Shown one piece after another: positions 38,618-48,419 of a DNA stretch of 64,000 bases (position 1 is the first letter of the stretch; each line of letters starts with the position of its first letter). This DNA comes from Yoonia sp. BS5-3 (GTDB lineage Bacteria > Pseudomonadota > Alphaproteobacteria > Rhodobacterales > Rhodobacteraceae). The notes below the pieces were generated by a model. The model was not told the origin of the DNA, did no database searches, and worked only from the letters and a program-made list of their open reading frames with translations. The stretch is from contig NZ_CP150951.2 in assembly GCF_038069655.2 (NCBI RefSeq), forward strand, positions 1,240,001 to 1,304,000, given 5' to 3'. Made by a program: the position numbers and the translations under genes.

Positions 38618-38911
38618 CTATACCGGTTCTTGGCCGTAGTTTTCCCAATACTCGCCCATCGCCAGCACGCATGACGTTCCATTGGCGTAGTTTTGTACGA
38701 TGGTCCAATCCCCACTGGATGGCACGATCCAGATTTGGATCATCGCATCGGGGTCCCTGATGCCGCTGGCCTGTGGTGTTGCCCCATTTACGGTTTGAAG
38801 CTGGTCATGCAACCTGGTCGTGTCATCGCAGAACAGATCGGTGAATTGCGCCTGCCCAGTTTGCGGAATGGCGATGCAAAGGCCGGCGAATAGGGTACGT
38901 ATTCTTGTCAT
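38618..38911 (-). CDS. Small secreted protein, function unknown
   Basis: 97 residues from the ATG at 38911; a further in-frame start upstream adds 19 residues without signal-like character. A signal peptide (MTRIRTLFAGLCIAIPQTGQ) precedes a short mature domain with two Cys (FCDD, TSCVLAMGEYW) that could form a disulfide. I do not recognise the family. Convergent with infB, sharing its terminator. Confidence 0.65.
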   Translation of the reverse strand: MTRIRTLFAGLCIAIPQTGQAQFTDLFCDDTTRLHDQLQTVNGATPQASGIRDPDAMIQIWIVPSSGDWTIVQNYANGTSCVLAMGEYWENYGQEPV

Positions 38912-39011
38912 TTTTGACCGTCGTCTTTTTCCGATACACAGAAGTGTAACAGAATTACGACAAATCACCTATGCCCAATTATCTCTGGTCATCCGATATG
39001 CTGTAAGCGAT

Positions 39012-39899
39012 CTATTCCTCAGCTTCCTCAGCTTCCTCAGCTTCCTCAGCTTCCTCAGCTTCCTCAGCTTCCTCAGCTTCCTCAGCCGGTTCCGGTACGA
39101 TCACCCCTGTCCCGACAGCATAGCTTGCCGGTATGTGTGGCAAATCCTGAACAATCGCCATCATGTCCAACTGCTGTAGGAGCCGCACAATGTCTTCATC
39201 TTCGGCAAGCGTAAGAAATGTAATTTCAACCTGCCCGTCCATGTTCATTGATAAGTGTCGATAGGTGACTGGCGTTGTTTCAGCCTGATCGGCCTCTTCG
39301 CTGATTTCTGGGTGGTCTATGACCGCTAGCCCGTCAAGGAATGCAAAGATGTTTTCGGCCTCTTGCGGTGTTGATGTGATTCCGCCTTTGGCCGCGCGCA
39401 GCCCATCGCGCGACAACATCACGCCAACCGCCATGATCTTATCGTCCTGCCGGTAAACCCTAACTCCGCCTGATTTGCGTGCAGCCGCGACCTCTTCAAA
39501 ATACTGGAGCAGTTCGTTCGACGGGTTAGTGTATAGTGCTGTGCGCCGTATTTCATGGCCGACAATGGTTTCAAGCGCAGTGATGTCGAATGGTTCGGCC
39601 GTCCAACCCTGCGGCGGGGCTGGCAGTACGTCTTCGGGTTCGAATGGCAGCGAAAGGAAGATCCCGTCGCGCATCCCTGTTACCATAGTTGCGATTGACC
39701 CGAAGAATCCACAGCGACGCGTGCAACCGTCTTCGCGTCTTTCGGCATATTCCTCAGCTTGCTCATTCAACGTATCGTTGATGGCGGCGCGTGTCTCGGA
39801 TCTACGATCCGGGGTCAAGTAGGTGTCGACCGCTAGCATCGCAGTCAGTAAGACGATGATCCCGCCTATCGCGGCCACGACCAGGGCAATTTTTCTCAT
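39012..39899 (-). CDS. Envelope protein with N-terminal anchor and C-terminal (Ala-Glu-Glu)8 tail, function unknown
   Basis: 295 residues. One membrane helix at ~5-25, then a periplasmic-looking domain with Cys residues at ~59 and ~63 (DGCTRRCGFFG), and a C-terminal run of eight AEE repeats directly before the stop. The repeat is perfect at DNA level (8 x 9 bp, see separate feature), so copy number could change by slippage without a frameshift. No known domain recognised. It stands alone between the small secreted protein and mutT. Confidence 0.75.
   Translation of the reverse strand: MRKIALVVAAIGGIIVLLTAMLAVDTYLTPDRRSETRAAINDTLNEQAEEYAERREDGCTRRCGFFGSIATMVTGMRDGIFLSLPFEPEDVLPAPPQGWTAEPFDITALETIVGHEIRRTALYTNPSNELLQYFEEVAAARKSGGVRVYRQDDKIMAVGVMLSRDGLRAAKGGITSTPQEAENIFAFLDGLAVIDHPEISEEADQAETTPVTYRHLSMNMDGQVEITFLTLAEDEDIVRLLQQLDMMAIVQDLPHIPASYAVGTGVIVPEPAEEAEEAEEAEEAEEAEEAEEAEE
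39015..39086. repeat. 9-bp tandem repeat, eight perfect copies (TTCCTCAGC)
   Basis: Each unit encodes Ala-Glu-Glu on the minus strand at the very end of the 295-residue envelope protein. Perfect identity of all copies suggests recent expansion by replication slippage. Confidence 0.95.
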
Positions 39900-39985
39900 A
39901 GGATGTTTCCGTCTTCTTTTAGCGTTTTCATCGCTGCAGCAACATTAGACGTCAGTTCAGGGTCCGAGCAAGACAGCGCGCGTTT

Positions 39986-40384
39986 TTAAAGCCAATCGCG
40001 CAGGATTGGAATTAGCGGGATGTCCGCTGCGGGCATTGGGTAGTCCCGCAATGCACTCGCCCGCACCCATTTCAGCGCCTGTCCTTCACGCGATTGCGGG
40101 ATGCCTTCCCATTTGCGGCAGGCAAAAAGCGGCATCAGCAGGTGGAAATCGTCGTAAGAGTGGCTGGCGAATGTCAGGGGTGCCAAACAGGATGCCCATG
40201 TGTCGATGCCAAGTTCTTCTTGTAATTCGCGGATCAATGCTGCCTCGGGCGTTTCCCCGGCTTCGATTTTCCCGCCTGGGAATTCCCAAAGCCCGGCCAT
40301 GGATTTTCCCGCCGGACGCTGTGCCAGAAGCACCCTTCCATCGGGATCAATCAACGCCACCGCTGAGACCAAAACCGTTTTCAT
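39986..40384 (-). CDS. mutT: 8-oxo-dGTP diphosphatase MutT
   Basis: Removes oxidised dGTP from the nucleotide pool. 132 residues from ATG 40384, which overlaps the argJ stop (ATGA); a longer frame would start inside argJ. LLAQRPAGKSMAGLWEFPGG and the Nudix box GKIEAGETPEAALIRELQEE are nearly identical to known MutT. In alphaproteobacteria argJ-mutT pairing is common. Confidence 0.93.
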   Translation of the reverse strand: MKTVLVSAVALIDPDGRVLLAQRPAGKSMAGLWEFPGGKIEAGETPEAALIRELQEELGIDTWASCLAPLTFASHSYDDFHLLMPLFACRKWEGIPQSREGQALKWVRASALRDYPMPAADIPLIPILRDWL

Positions 40385-41595
40385 GACCGGTAATCCGCGT
40401 TGATGCTGATATAGCCATGGGTCAAATCGCAGGTCCAAACGGTGCTTTTCCCTGCACCGATACCCAGATCGACGCTGATGCTGAGTTCGTCGTTCTTCAT
40501 ATAGGCGCTGGTCGCGTCTTCCGAATAGTCCGGTGCCCGCCAGCCATTTTCGGCGACGGTGATGTCTCCGAATTTGATATTGAGTTTATCCCGATCTGCG
40601 GCGGCGCCGGATTTCCCGACCGCCATTACCACCCGGCCCCAATTGGCGTCTTCCCCCGCAATGGCGGTTTTCACAAGCGGTGAGTTGGCTATGGATAACG
40701 CCACTTTATGCGCGTCACTGTCGCTTTGCCCGCCAGAAACGTTCACGGTCACAAATTTCGTGGCGCCTTCGCCGTCGCGGACGACCTGATGCGCCAAGTC
40801 CAGCATCACATTATGCAGTGCCTGGGCAAAATCGCTGTTTCCGCCCACATCGACGCCGGACGCCCCGGTTGCTGCCGCGATCAGTGTGTCTGATGTCGAC
40901 GTGTCACTATCCACGGTAATGCAGTTGAAGGTCTTGGCGTTGTGGCCAGATACCAACGCTTGCAACGTCGGTTGCTCGATCTTGGCGTCCGTAAATATAT
41001 AGACCAGCATCGTTGCCATATCTGGCGCAATCATACCTGAGCCCTTGGCGATGCCTGCGATCTTGACCGTTTGACCGTTGATATCCACCGACGCGCCAGC
41101 GCCCTTTGGGAACGTGTCGGTTGTCATGATTGCCTTGGCGGCGTCAGTGATCGAATCTGGTGCAAGATTCGCAGCCAATTCCTGCATCTTACCGACGATC
41201 CGGTCATGCGGCAGCCGTTCGCCAATCACGCCGGTTGACGCGGTGAAGATTCGACGCTCGTCGATTTGCAAAGCATCCGAGACTGCCCCACAGATCGCTT
41301 TGACGCTGCCATCCCCATACTTGCCGGTGAATGCGTTGGAGTTGCCAGAATTCACGATAATTGCCGCAGGTCCGACCGGATCCGCCCCTAATTTCGCCTG
41401 ACAATCCAGCACATTTGCCGACCGTGTTGCCGAGCGTGTGAACACCCCGGCAATCGTGCTGCCGGGCGCAAGCGCCGCAAGCATCACATCATCACGCCCG
41501 GCATAATGCACCCCGGCCGCTGCCGCAGCGAAGGTGATACCATCGATAACCGGCAGGTCTGGAAAACCCGCCGGAGCAAGAGGAGAAATCGTCAT
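40381..41595 (-). CDS. argJ: Bifunctional glutamate N-acetyltransferase / N-acetylglutamate synthase
   Basis: Arginine biosynthesis: moves the acetyl group from acetylornithine to glutamate. 404 residues. Self-cleavage site GMIAPDMATML, between Ala194 and Thr195, with Thr195 as nucleophile. SGNSNAFTG and the C-terminal YISINADYRS are typical. Starts 6 bp downstream of the parvulin gene, and mutT overlaps its stop, so parvulin-argJ-mutT is probably one transcript. Confidence 0.96.
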   Translation of the reverse strand: MTISPLAPAGFPDLPVIDGITFAAAAAGVHYAGRDDVMLAALAPGSTIAGVFTRSATRSANVLDCQAKLGADPVGPAAIIVNSGNSNAFTGKYGDGSVKAICGAVSDALQIDERRIFTASTGVIGERLPHDRIVGKMQELAANLAPDSITDAAKAIMTTDTFPKGAGASVDINGQTVKIAGIAKGSGMIAPDMATMLVYIFTDAKIEQPTLQALVSGHNAKTFNCITVDSDTSTSDTLIAAATGASGVDVGGNSDFAQALHNVMLDLAHQVVRDGEGATKFVTVNVSGGQSDSDAHKVALSIANSPLVKTAIAGEDANWGRVVMAVGKSGAAADRDKLNIKFGDITVAENGWRAPDYSEDATSAYMKNDELSISVDLGIGAGKSTVWTCDLTHGYISINADYRS

Positions 41596-41601
41596 AGTTG
41601 C

Positions 41602-42447
41602 CTATTGATCCAGAAGTTCGATCTGATCGAGCAGATTGACGTCAAACGCGCCTTCCTCGGGCCGTTCGATGACAGCATCTGCGGCCAAGGCCTCTAAACG
41701 TTCGGTCACGGCAAGTTCTTGCAATTCAGCTGCGATCTGCCGACGTGTTTCATCAAGCGTTGGTTGCGGTTTGGCACGTGTTTCCACCAATGTCGCCACA
41801 TGCCAGCCAAACTGCGTTTCAAATGGGTCGGATACACCGCCGACCTCAAGCGAGGTTATCGCGTTTTCAAACTCGGGCACCATGGCGCCTTCGCCGAACC
41901 AGCCCAGATCACCGCCGCTTGGCCCCGTTGGCCCAGTGGATACGTCACGCGCGACATCAGCAAATGCGGCACCTTCATCGATCCGAGCCTTCGCGGCGAT
42001 GGCCTCTTCCTCGGTTTCGACAAGAAGATGTGATGCGCGAAATTCGGGAAGCTCTTCCGCATCGGCATAGCGTTCTTCATAGGCGGCGATTACCATGTCT
42101 TCGGTCACGGATGTTTCGGCGATTTGTGTGACGACATCGGCGGCCAGCATGGAGCGGCGTTCATTGGTCAGGATGTAGTCAATCCGGCCTGGGGGCGTTT
42201 CGACTGAATCTGCCAAAAGCTGCTGTTGGATCAATTGGTCAACAATGCCGCCAAACAACAGCTCGTTCGGCATTTGGGCAAATTGCTGCGGCAATTGCGA
42301 GCGCGCGACGATCATCTCGCCCAATGTGATTTCGGTGTCACCCACTTTGGCCACAACTGTCGCCGCAGACACATCCTGCGCGGTTGCCGCAGATGACATC
42401 ACAAGCGCGGTCGCCGCCGCCCCCAAAAATGTAACATGTTTCAGCAT
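41602..42447 (-). CDS. Periplasmic parvulin-type peptidyl-prolyl isomerase
   Basis: 281 residues from ATG 42447 (GGGAA upstream). A signal peptide (MLKHVTFLGAAATALVMSSA...) is followed by an SurA-N-like helical part and a parvulin domain (~125-225): RASHLLVETEEEAIAAKARI, GPSGGDLGWFGEGAMVPEFE, DPFETQFGWHVATLVE. Probably aids folding of outer-membrane or secreted proteins. Divergent from secA with ~195 bp between, which is a fitting neighbour. Confidence 0.9.
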   Translation of the reverse strand: MLKHVTFLGAAATALVMSSAATAQDVSAATVVAKVGDTEITLGEMIVARSQLPQQFAQMPNELLFGGIVDQLIQQQLLADSVETPPGRIDYILTNERRSMLAADVVTQIAETSVTEDMVIAAYEERYADAEELPEFRASHLLVETEEEAIAAKARIDEGAAFADVARDVSTGPTGPSGGDLGWFGEGAMVPEFENAITSLEVGGVSDPFETQFGWHVATLVETRAKPQPTLDETRRQIAAELQELAVTERLEALAADAVIERPEEGAFDVNLLDQIELLDQ

Positions 42448-42641
42448 TAAACGTTCCCTTGATAGGCCGTGGAAGCCCACGGCGTTGACACTGCATATCC
42501 GGCCCCTTACATCCCTTGGACAGGCTCGAGGGGGCCATTTTACGCTAATCTTGGCCCTTTCTATGTGGCCTGTAACGTGGCTACAAGCGACCTCCTCTCA
42601 AATAGATGTCAGACAGGCGCAGACGCGCCGCCGGAGTGAAT

Positions 42642-45341
42642 ATGCTGGGTATCGGAACGATCGCCAAAAAGGTCTTTGGCACCGCGAATGACCGCAAGGT
42701 GAAAACCGTCCGTCCGCTTGTTGAGAAAATCAACGCGCTTGAGCCAGAGTTCGAGGCGCTGACCGACGAAGGCATCAAAGACAAAACCGAAGAACTGGCG
42801 ACCCGCGCCATGGGCGGCGAAAGTCTTGATGCGCTTTTGCCCGAGGCGTTTGCCAATTGCCGTGAAGCTGCAAAGCGCGCCCTTGGTTTGCGCGCCTTTG
42901 ACACACAGTTGATGGGCGGCATTTTTTTGCATCAGGGCAATATCTCTGAGATGAAAACCGGTGAGGGGAAAACCCTCGTTGCGACCTTCCCGGCCTATCT
43001 GAATGCGCTGACGGGCAAGGGCGTGCATATCGTCACCGTGAACGATTATCTGGCTCGCCGCGACGCTGAATGGATGAGCAAGGTGTACGCCGCCCTTGGC
43101 ATGACCACGGGTGTTGTCGTGCCGCAGCAGCCCGCCGAAGAGAAGAAAACCGCCTACGCATGTGATGTGACCTACGCCACCAATAACGAGCTGGGTTTTG
43201 ACTATCTGCGGGACAATATGAAATCTGAGCTGGATCAAATGTTCCAGCGCCCCCACCATTTTGCCATTGTCGATGAGGTTGACAGTATCCTGATCGACGA
43301 GGCGCGGACGCCGCTGATTATCTCGGGCCCCGCCCAAGATCGGAGCGAAATGTATGCTGCGATTGATAAGGTTGTTCCGACAATTGACGAGTCGCATTAC
43401 ACGCTGGATGAAAAGAGCCGGCAGGTTACCTTTACCGATGAAGGCAATGACTTTCTGGAGCAGAAGCTTGCAGAAGCTGAATTGTTGCCCGAAGGACAGA
43501 CACTATACGATCCTGAAAGCGCGACTTTGGTCCATCACGTCAATCAGGCCCTGCGTGCCCATAAGCTGTTTGTGAAGGATAAAGACTATATCGTCCGTGA
43601 CGATCAGGTTGTTCTGATTGATGAATTCACGGGCCGTATGATGGCTGGTCGCCGCTTGTCTGATGGTCTGCATCAGGCGCTTGAGGCCAAGGAAGGCGTT
43701 TCGATCAAGGCCGAGAACGTGACCATGGCCTCGGTGACCTTCCAGAACTATTTCCGGCTTTATGAAAAACTGGGTGGTATGACCGGTACAGCGGCCACCG
43801 AAGCCGATGAATTCCAAGAGATTTATGGTCTCGGCGTTGTCGAAGTGCCGACGAACCGTCCGGTTGCGCGGATTGACGAGGATGATCAGGTTTACCGTAC
43901 CGCGCGCGAAAAATTCGATGGCATTGTTCATGAGATCAAGGAAGCCCACGCAATGGGTCAGCCTATCCTTGTAGGGACGACATCGATTGAGAAATCCGAA
44001 TATCTGGCCAATCTTCTGGCTGCCGAAAACATCACTTACAACGTGTTGAACGCCCGTCAGCATGAGCAAGAAGCCCAGATTATCGCAGATGCTGGTAAGC
44101 TGAATGCCGTGACTATCGCCACCAATATGGCTGGTCGCGGGACCGATATTCAGCTGGGCGGCAATGTGGAAATGCGCGTTTTGCAGGCTTTGGCCGCTGA
44201 TCCGGACGCCGATCCCGAGGCGCTGCGCGAAGCGATTGGCGCCGAAGTTGCTGAAGAGAAGGAAAAGGTCAAAGCCGCCGGTGGGTTGTTTGTTTTGGCA
44301 ACCGAACGCCATGAGAGCCGCCGTATCGACAACCAGCTTCGCGGCCGGTCTGGCCGTCAAGGTGACCCGGGCCGTTCCGCTTTCTTCCTTTCGTTGGAAG
44401 ATGATCTGATGCGGATTTTCGGATCCGACCGGCTTGATAAAGTTCTGTCGACTTTGGGCATGAAAGAGGGCGAAGCGATTGTGCATCCATGGGTGAACAA
44501 ATCGCTGGAACGCGCTCAGGCCAAGGTAGAAGGCCGCAACTTTGATATCCGTAAGCAGTTGCTGAAATTCGATGATGTGATGAACGATCAGCGGAAGGTG
44601 ATCTTTTCACAGCGCCGCGAAATCATGGAAGCCCAGGATTTGTCGGATGTCGCCAAGGATATGCGTGACCAGGTGATTGATGATCTGGTTGCTGACTTCA
44701 TGCCGCCAAAAACCTATGCCGACCAATGGGATACAGAAGGTCTTCAGACCGCTGTGATGGAAACCCTTGGCATCGATGTACCGGTCAAAGATTGGGCTGC
44801 GGAAGAGGGTGTTGATGACGATGACATTCGCGAACGTCTTGAAGATGCCGCAGATGCATTCATGGCAGAGAAGGCCGAAGCCTTTGGTGAAACGACAATG
44901 CGCAGCGTGGAAAAGCAGCTGTTGTTGCAGACCATTGATACGAAATGGCGTGAACATCTATTGACGCTGGAGCATCTGCGTTCGGTCGTTGGCTTCCGAA
45001 GCTATGCCCAACGTGACCCGCTGAACGAATATAAGACCGAAGGCTTCCAGCTGTTTGAACGTATGTTGGATGGTCTGCGATCCGATGTGACGGCAAAGCT
45101 GTCGCAGATCCGACCCATGTCTCAGGAAGAACAAGAGCGCATGATCGCCCAGCTTCGTCAGCAGCAGGCAGCTGCCGCTGCACAGGTTGCTGCAGAGCAG
45201 ATTGCTGCGCCACAGCCGGGACAAGCCCGCGAGGGATTTGATGAAAATGACCCTAGCACATGGGGCAATCCGGGCCGCAATGATCCTTGTCCTTGTGGAT
45301 CTGGCAAAAAATTCAAACATTGCCATGGGCGTCTGGCCTGA
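42642..45341 (+). CDS. secA: Preprotein translocase ATPase SecA
   Basis: Motor of the Sec export pathway. 899 residues from ATG 42642, chosen for its GGAG Shine-Dalgarno; an earlier ATG adds 12 unlikely residues. Walker A MKTGEGKT (~106-111), [20 protein letters not shown] (Walker B region), [15 protein letters not shown] (motif VI-like). The C-terminus has the zinc-binding SEC-C motif [16 protein letters not shown], which contacts SecB. Confidence 0.97.
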   Translation: MLGIGTIAKKVFGTANDRKVKTVRPLVEKINALEPEFEALTDEGIKDKTEELATRAMGGESLDALLPEAFANCREAAKRALGLRAFDTQLMGGIFLHQGNISEMKTGEGKTLVATFPAYLNALTGKGVHIVTVNDYLARRDAEWMSKVYAALGMTTGVVVPQQPAEEKKTAYACDVTYATNNELGFDYLRDNMKSELDQMFQRPHHFAIVDEVDSILIDEARTPLIISGPAQDRSEMYAAIDKVVPTIDESHYTLDEKSRQVTFTDEGNDFLEQKLAEAELLPEGQTLYDPESATLVHHVNQALRAHKLFVKDKDYIVRDDQVVLIDEFTGRMMAGRRLSDGLHQALEAKEGVSIKAENVTMASVTFQNYFRLYEKLGGMTGTAATEADEFQEIYGLGVVEVPTNRPVARIDEDDQVYRTAREKFDGIVHEIKEAHAMGQPILVGTTSIEKSEYLANLLAAENITYNVLNARQHEQEAQIIADAGKLNAVTIATNMAGRGTDIQLGGNVEMRVLQALAADPDADPEALREAIGAEVAEEKEKVKAAGGLFVLATERHESRRIDNQLRGRSGRQGDPGRSAFFLSLEDDLMRIFGSDRLDKVLSTLGMKEGEAIVHPWVNKSLERAQAKVEGRNFDIRKQLLKFDDVMNDQRKVIFSQRREIMEAQDLSDVAKDMRDQVIDDLVADFMPPKTYADQWDTEGLQTAVMETLGIDVPVKDWAAEEGVDDDDIRERLEDAADAFMAEKAEAFGETTMRSVEKQLLLQTIDTKWREHLLTLEHLRSVVGFRSYAQRDPLNEYKTEGFQLFERMLDGLRSDVTAKLSQIRPMSQEEQERMIAQLRQQQAAAAAQVAAEQIAAPQPGQAREGFDENDPSTWGNPGRNDPCPCGSGKKFKHCHGRLA

Positions 45342-45408
45342 ACTCTGACATAATTGGGCCACCGTTTTTCACTATCGGTTGCTCACTGGTAATGTCGCGG
45401 AGATGGGG

Positions 45409-46398
45409 ATGTCGCGTATCAGCACGTTAAAAACCGCTGCAAAGACGCTGGCTGTCGCGCTTGGCGTTGGCCTTGTCATGCAGCTTGGCGTCGATCCGGC
45501 TACATCCGAAGACACTGCCCCAACTGTAGACCGTAGCGCTGTGCGTACCTTGATGATGTCGACCAATGCGCAGGGGGAAGCCGTCTTTGGCGTGCCAGAT
45601 GTTGTCACGACCCCATTACCGCATGCCCAGAATGTCCAAGCGGTTGTTGCCGTTGATATTGTCTACACTGAATTTGCGGTGCCGCAGATGGGTACTATTC
45701 TGGCCACACCAATTGAGGGATGCGCGGCGACATTGGATGCCACAGCCGCACCAGCCGCAATGGTTTCGTTGACCCTTTCTGCGCCTTGTACCGCTGATCA
45801 GGATCTTGTTTTGCGCCATGAAGGTCTGCAGATCACGGCGCGGACGGATAGTAGTGGGACTGCTGATTTCCTGGTTCCAGCCCTCGCGGTGAATGCTGAA
45901 TTTTCGGTGCTCTTTGAGAATGTTGAGCATGCGCGCACCGCGCTTGAGGTCCCTGATATGCGCCTCTACGATCGTACCGTTTTACAATGGGCAGGGCGGT
46001 ATAACTTGCAACTTCATGCACTTGAGGCAGGTGCGTCCATTGGTGATCCTGATCATGTTTGGTCTGCATCGATGCATTCGGCCAGTGACGCAATTGCTGG
46101 GACGCATGGATTTGTGACCCGTTTGGGGTCGGTGAATGTCGATTTGCCATACTTGGCCGAGATTTACACGTATCCCGCGGGGCGCGGTAAAGCCGTTGCG
46201 GATACGGTGTTGCAAATTGGTGTTGCGGTCACAGAACAGAATTGCGGCCGCGAAGTGGATACGATTGTGATCGAATCGCGTGCTGGTGAATCCGTAGTTT
46301 CCCATGGATTGGCTGCTGCGTTGCCGGATTGTTCAGCCGTTGGTGAAGTTGCGATCCTCCCTGATCATTTTCAGGGCGGCACCCTCACCTCGCATTAA
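45409..46398 (+). CDS. Probable exported protein, function unknown
   Basis: 329 residues from ATG 45409 (behind GCGGAG; a TTG or ATG a few codons earlier is possible). An N-terminal hydrophobic stretch (LKTAAKTLAVALGVGLVMQL) looks like a signal peptide. The rest has four Cys and alternating beta-like segments with no motif I recognise. Relatives in Rhodobacteraceae are sometimes called 'translocase', probably only from the secA context. Convergent with radC, 4-bp overlap. Confidence 0.7.
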   Translation: MSRISTLKTAAKTLAVALGVGLVMQLGVDPATSEDTAPTVDRSAVRTLMMSTNAQGEAVFGVPDVVTTPLPHAQNVQAVVAVDIVYTEFAVPQMGTILATPIEGCAATLDATAAPAAMVSLTLSAPCTADQDLVLRHEGLQITARTDSSGTADFLVPALAVNAEFSVLFENVEHARTALEVPDMRLYDRTVLQWAGRYNLQLHALEAGASIGDPDHVWSASMHSASDAIAGTHGFVTRLGSVNVDLPYLAEIYTYPAGRGKAVADTVLQIGVAVTEQNCGREVDTIVIESRAGESVVSHGLAAALPDCSAVGEVAILPDHFQGGTLTSH

Positions 46399-47156
46399 TT
46401 GCTTAACAGGCCATGCGCCCGAAAGCTGAGTTCGCAGGATTTCCCAATGATTAAATGATCATGCACCGTTAGACCCAAGCTGGCGGCGGCGGATGATATT
46501 TGCCGGGTCATTTGTATATCGGCGTCTGACGGTGTTGGATCACCTGAGGGATGATTATGCACAAGAATCAACGAGGCCGCGTTAAGCTCTAACGCCCGTT
46601 TGACGACTTCGCGGGGATAGACGGGCACGTGATCCAAGGTTCCCTTGGCCTGTTCTTCATCCGCGATCAGTACGTTTTTTGTATCCAGGAATAGGATGCG
46701 GAATTGTTCGGTGTCGCGATGTGCCATCGTCGTGTGGCAGTAATCCAGCAAGGCATCCCAGCTTGAAACGACGTGCCGCTGCATGATCTTGGCGCGGGCC
46801 AGCCGGTGCGCCGCAGCTTCGACGACCTTCAGTTCAATTACAACAGCGTCGCCAACCCCATCCACCTGCTTCAGCTGCCCAGTTGATGCCGATAGCACCC
46901 TGTTGAAATCACCAAAACGGTCGATCAGCCTACGCGCTAGCGGTTTGACATCCTGCCGCGGGATGGCGCGGAACAGGATCAGTTCCAGTAGTTCATAATC
47001 GGGCACAGCCGTTGCCCCGCCTTGCATGAACCGTTCGCGCAACCGTTTACGATGGTCGCGCATGTAAGATGGTGTGCGACCGCTGGGAACGGGCGTCACG
47101 CGAAGCACATCGTCGCTATCTGCAAATAGTGACCGGGATTCGGCAAACTGAGACAT
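46395..47156 (-). CDS. radC: RadC family protein (JAB/MPN domain)
   Basis: 253 residues. Helix-hairpin-helix part (DGVGDAVVIELKVVEAAAHR) then a JAMM metalloprotease-like motif, HNHPSGDPTPSDAD. Despite the name, no DNA-repair activity is firmly shown for RadC. Lies downstream of dnaJ on the same strand with 44 bp between; this gap holds TTAACCATGCAGTAA, a one-mismatch CtrA box. Confidence 0.92.
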   Translation of the reverse strand: MSQFAESRSLFADSDDVLRVTPVPSGRTPSYMRDHRKRLRERFMQGGATAVPDYELLELILFRAIPRQDVKPLARRLIDRFGDFNRVLSASTGQLKQVDGVGDAVVIELKVVEAAAHRLARAKIMQRHVVSSWDALLDYCHTTMAHRDTEQFRILFLDTKNVLIADEEQAKGTLDHVPVYPREVVKRALELNAASLILVHNHPSGDPTPSDADIQMTRQISSAAASLGLTVHDHLIIGKSCELSFRAHGLLSN

Positions 47157-47200
47157 GATCCCAGATTGCCGATATCAAGGTTACTGCATGGTTAAGGCAG

Positions 47201-48343
47201 TTAGCCTTTCATCGAGTCCCAGAAGCTTTTGACCGACTGGAAGAAGCTGGACCCTTGTGGGTTATTGTCTTCGCTAAGTTGATCAAATTCTTTGAGGATC
47301 TCGCGTTGGCGTGCCGTCAGCTTTACCGGGGTTTCGACGGCAAGTTCGATGAACATGTCGCCTGCAGAGCCACCGCGCAGTGCAGGCATTCCTTTGCCGC
47401 GCAACCGCATTTGCCGGCCGGATTGGGACCCTTCGGGTACTTTCACCCTGCTGCGTCCGCCATCGATCGTTGGCACCTCAATTTCGCCGCCCAGCGCAGC
47501 GGTCGCGATTGATACCGGCACCCGGCAGAACAGATTTGTATTTTCCCGTTCAAAGAGCGCGTGGTCGTTTACTTCTATGAAGATGTACAGGTCACCCGTG
47601 GGCCCGCCACGCATGCCTGCTTCGCCCTCGCCAGCGAGCCGAATCCGTGTACCGGTTTCCACCCCTGCGGGGATGTTTACGGATAGCGATTTCTCTTTTT
47701 CAACGCGGCCTTGACCGTTGCAGCTCTGACAAGGGTTCTTGATGGTCTGCCCCATGCCGTTACAGGTCGGGCAGGTGCGTTCGACAGTGAAAAAACCCTG
47801 CTGCGCGCGCACCTTGCCCATGCCGTTGCAGGTTGGGCAGGTTTGTGGTTCAGAGCCGCCCTCCGCGCCGGTACCATTGCATGACCCGCAAGCCACCGCC
47901 GTTGGGACCGTGATGGTCTTTTGCATCCCGCTGAATGCGTCTTCCAGTTTGATCCGCAGATTATAGCGAAGGTCGTTGCCACGTTGCGGACCACCGCGCC
48001 GTCCGCCGCCGCGTCCACCGCCCATGAAATCGCCGAATAGATCGTCGAATACGTCTGAGAACGCGCTTCCGAAATCGCCTTGGCCACGTTGGCCGCCACC
48101 GCCGCCGCCCATGCCGTTTTCAAAGGCCGCGTGACCATAGCGGTCATAGGCTGCCTTTTTGTTTGCGTCTTTCAGGACTTCGTAAGCTTCGTTGGCTTCC
48201 TTGAACTGCGCTTCTGCGTCAGGATTGTCTGAATTCCGGTCCGGATGCAGTTCTTTTGCCTTCTGGCGGTAGCCTTTTTTGATTGCCGCAGCGTCCGCCC
48301 CTTTGGGGACGCCAAGAACATCATAATAGTCACGTTTTGCCAT
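47201..48343 (-). CDS. dnaJ: Chaperone DnaJ
   Basis: Co-chaperone that stimulates DnaK ATPase. 380 residues. J domain with HPD at residues 33-35; Gly/Phe-rich region ~70-130 (many GGG runs); four zinc-finger repeats [32 protein letters not shown]; then the client-binding domain. Lies 76 bp downstream of dnaK, with a terminator-like hairpin between. Confidence 0.97.
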   Translation of the reverse strand: MAKRDYYDVLGVPKGADAAAIKKGYRQKAKELHPDRNSDNPDAEAQFKEANEAYEVLKDANKKAAYDRYGHAAFENGMGGGGGGQRGQGDFGSAFSDVFDDLFGDFMGGGRGGGRRGGPQRGNDLRYNLRIKLEDAFSGMQKTITVPTAVACGSCNGTGAEGGSEPQTCPTCNGMGKVRAQQGFFTVERTCPTCNGMGQTIKNPCQSCNGQGRVEKEKSLSVNIPAGVETGTRIRLAGEGEAGMRGGPTGDLYIFIEVNDHALFERENTNLFCRVPVSIATAALGGEIEVPTIDGGRSRVKVPEGSQSGRQMRLRGKGMPALRGGSAGDMFIELAVETPVKLTARQREILKEFDQLSEDNNPQGSSFFQSVKSFWDSMKG

Positions 48344-48368
48344 GATTACTTTTCCCCCTTGGGAATGG

Positions 48369-48397
48369 AAAAGACCGGCCCTCAGCGCGGGCCGGTC
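48369..48397 (-). terminator. Hairpin between dnaK and dnaJ, terminator or attenuator
   Basis: GACCGGCCC (48373-48381), loop TCAGCGC, GGGCCGGTC (48389-48397); on the minus strand it is followed by TTTT. Read-through would allow a lower amount of dnaJ than dnaK mRNA. Confidence 0.7.
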
Positions 48398-48419
48398 AAT
48401 TTCCTAAAGGCTGTGCGCC

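Noticed and set aside
43503..44486. Long minus-strand reading frame (327 codons) over secA
   Set aside because: Antisense of conserved SecA motor domains, no domain of its own.
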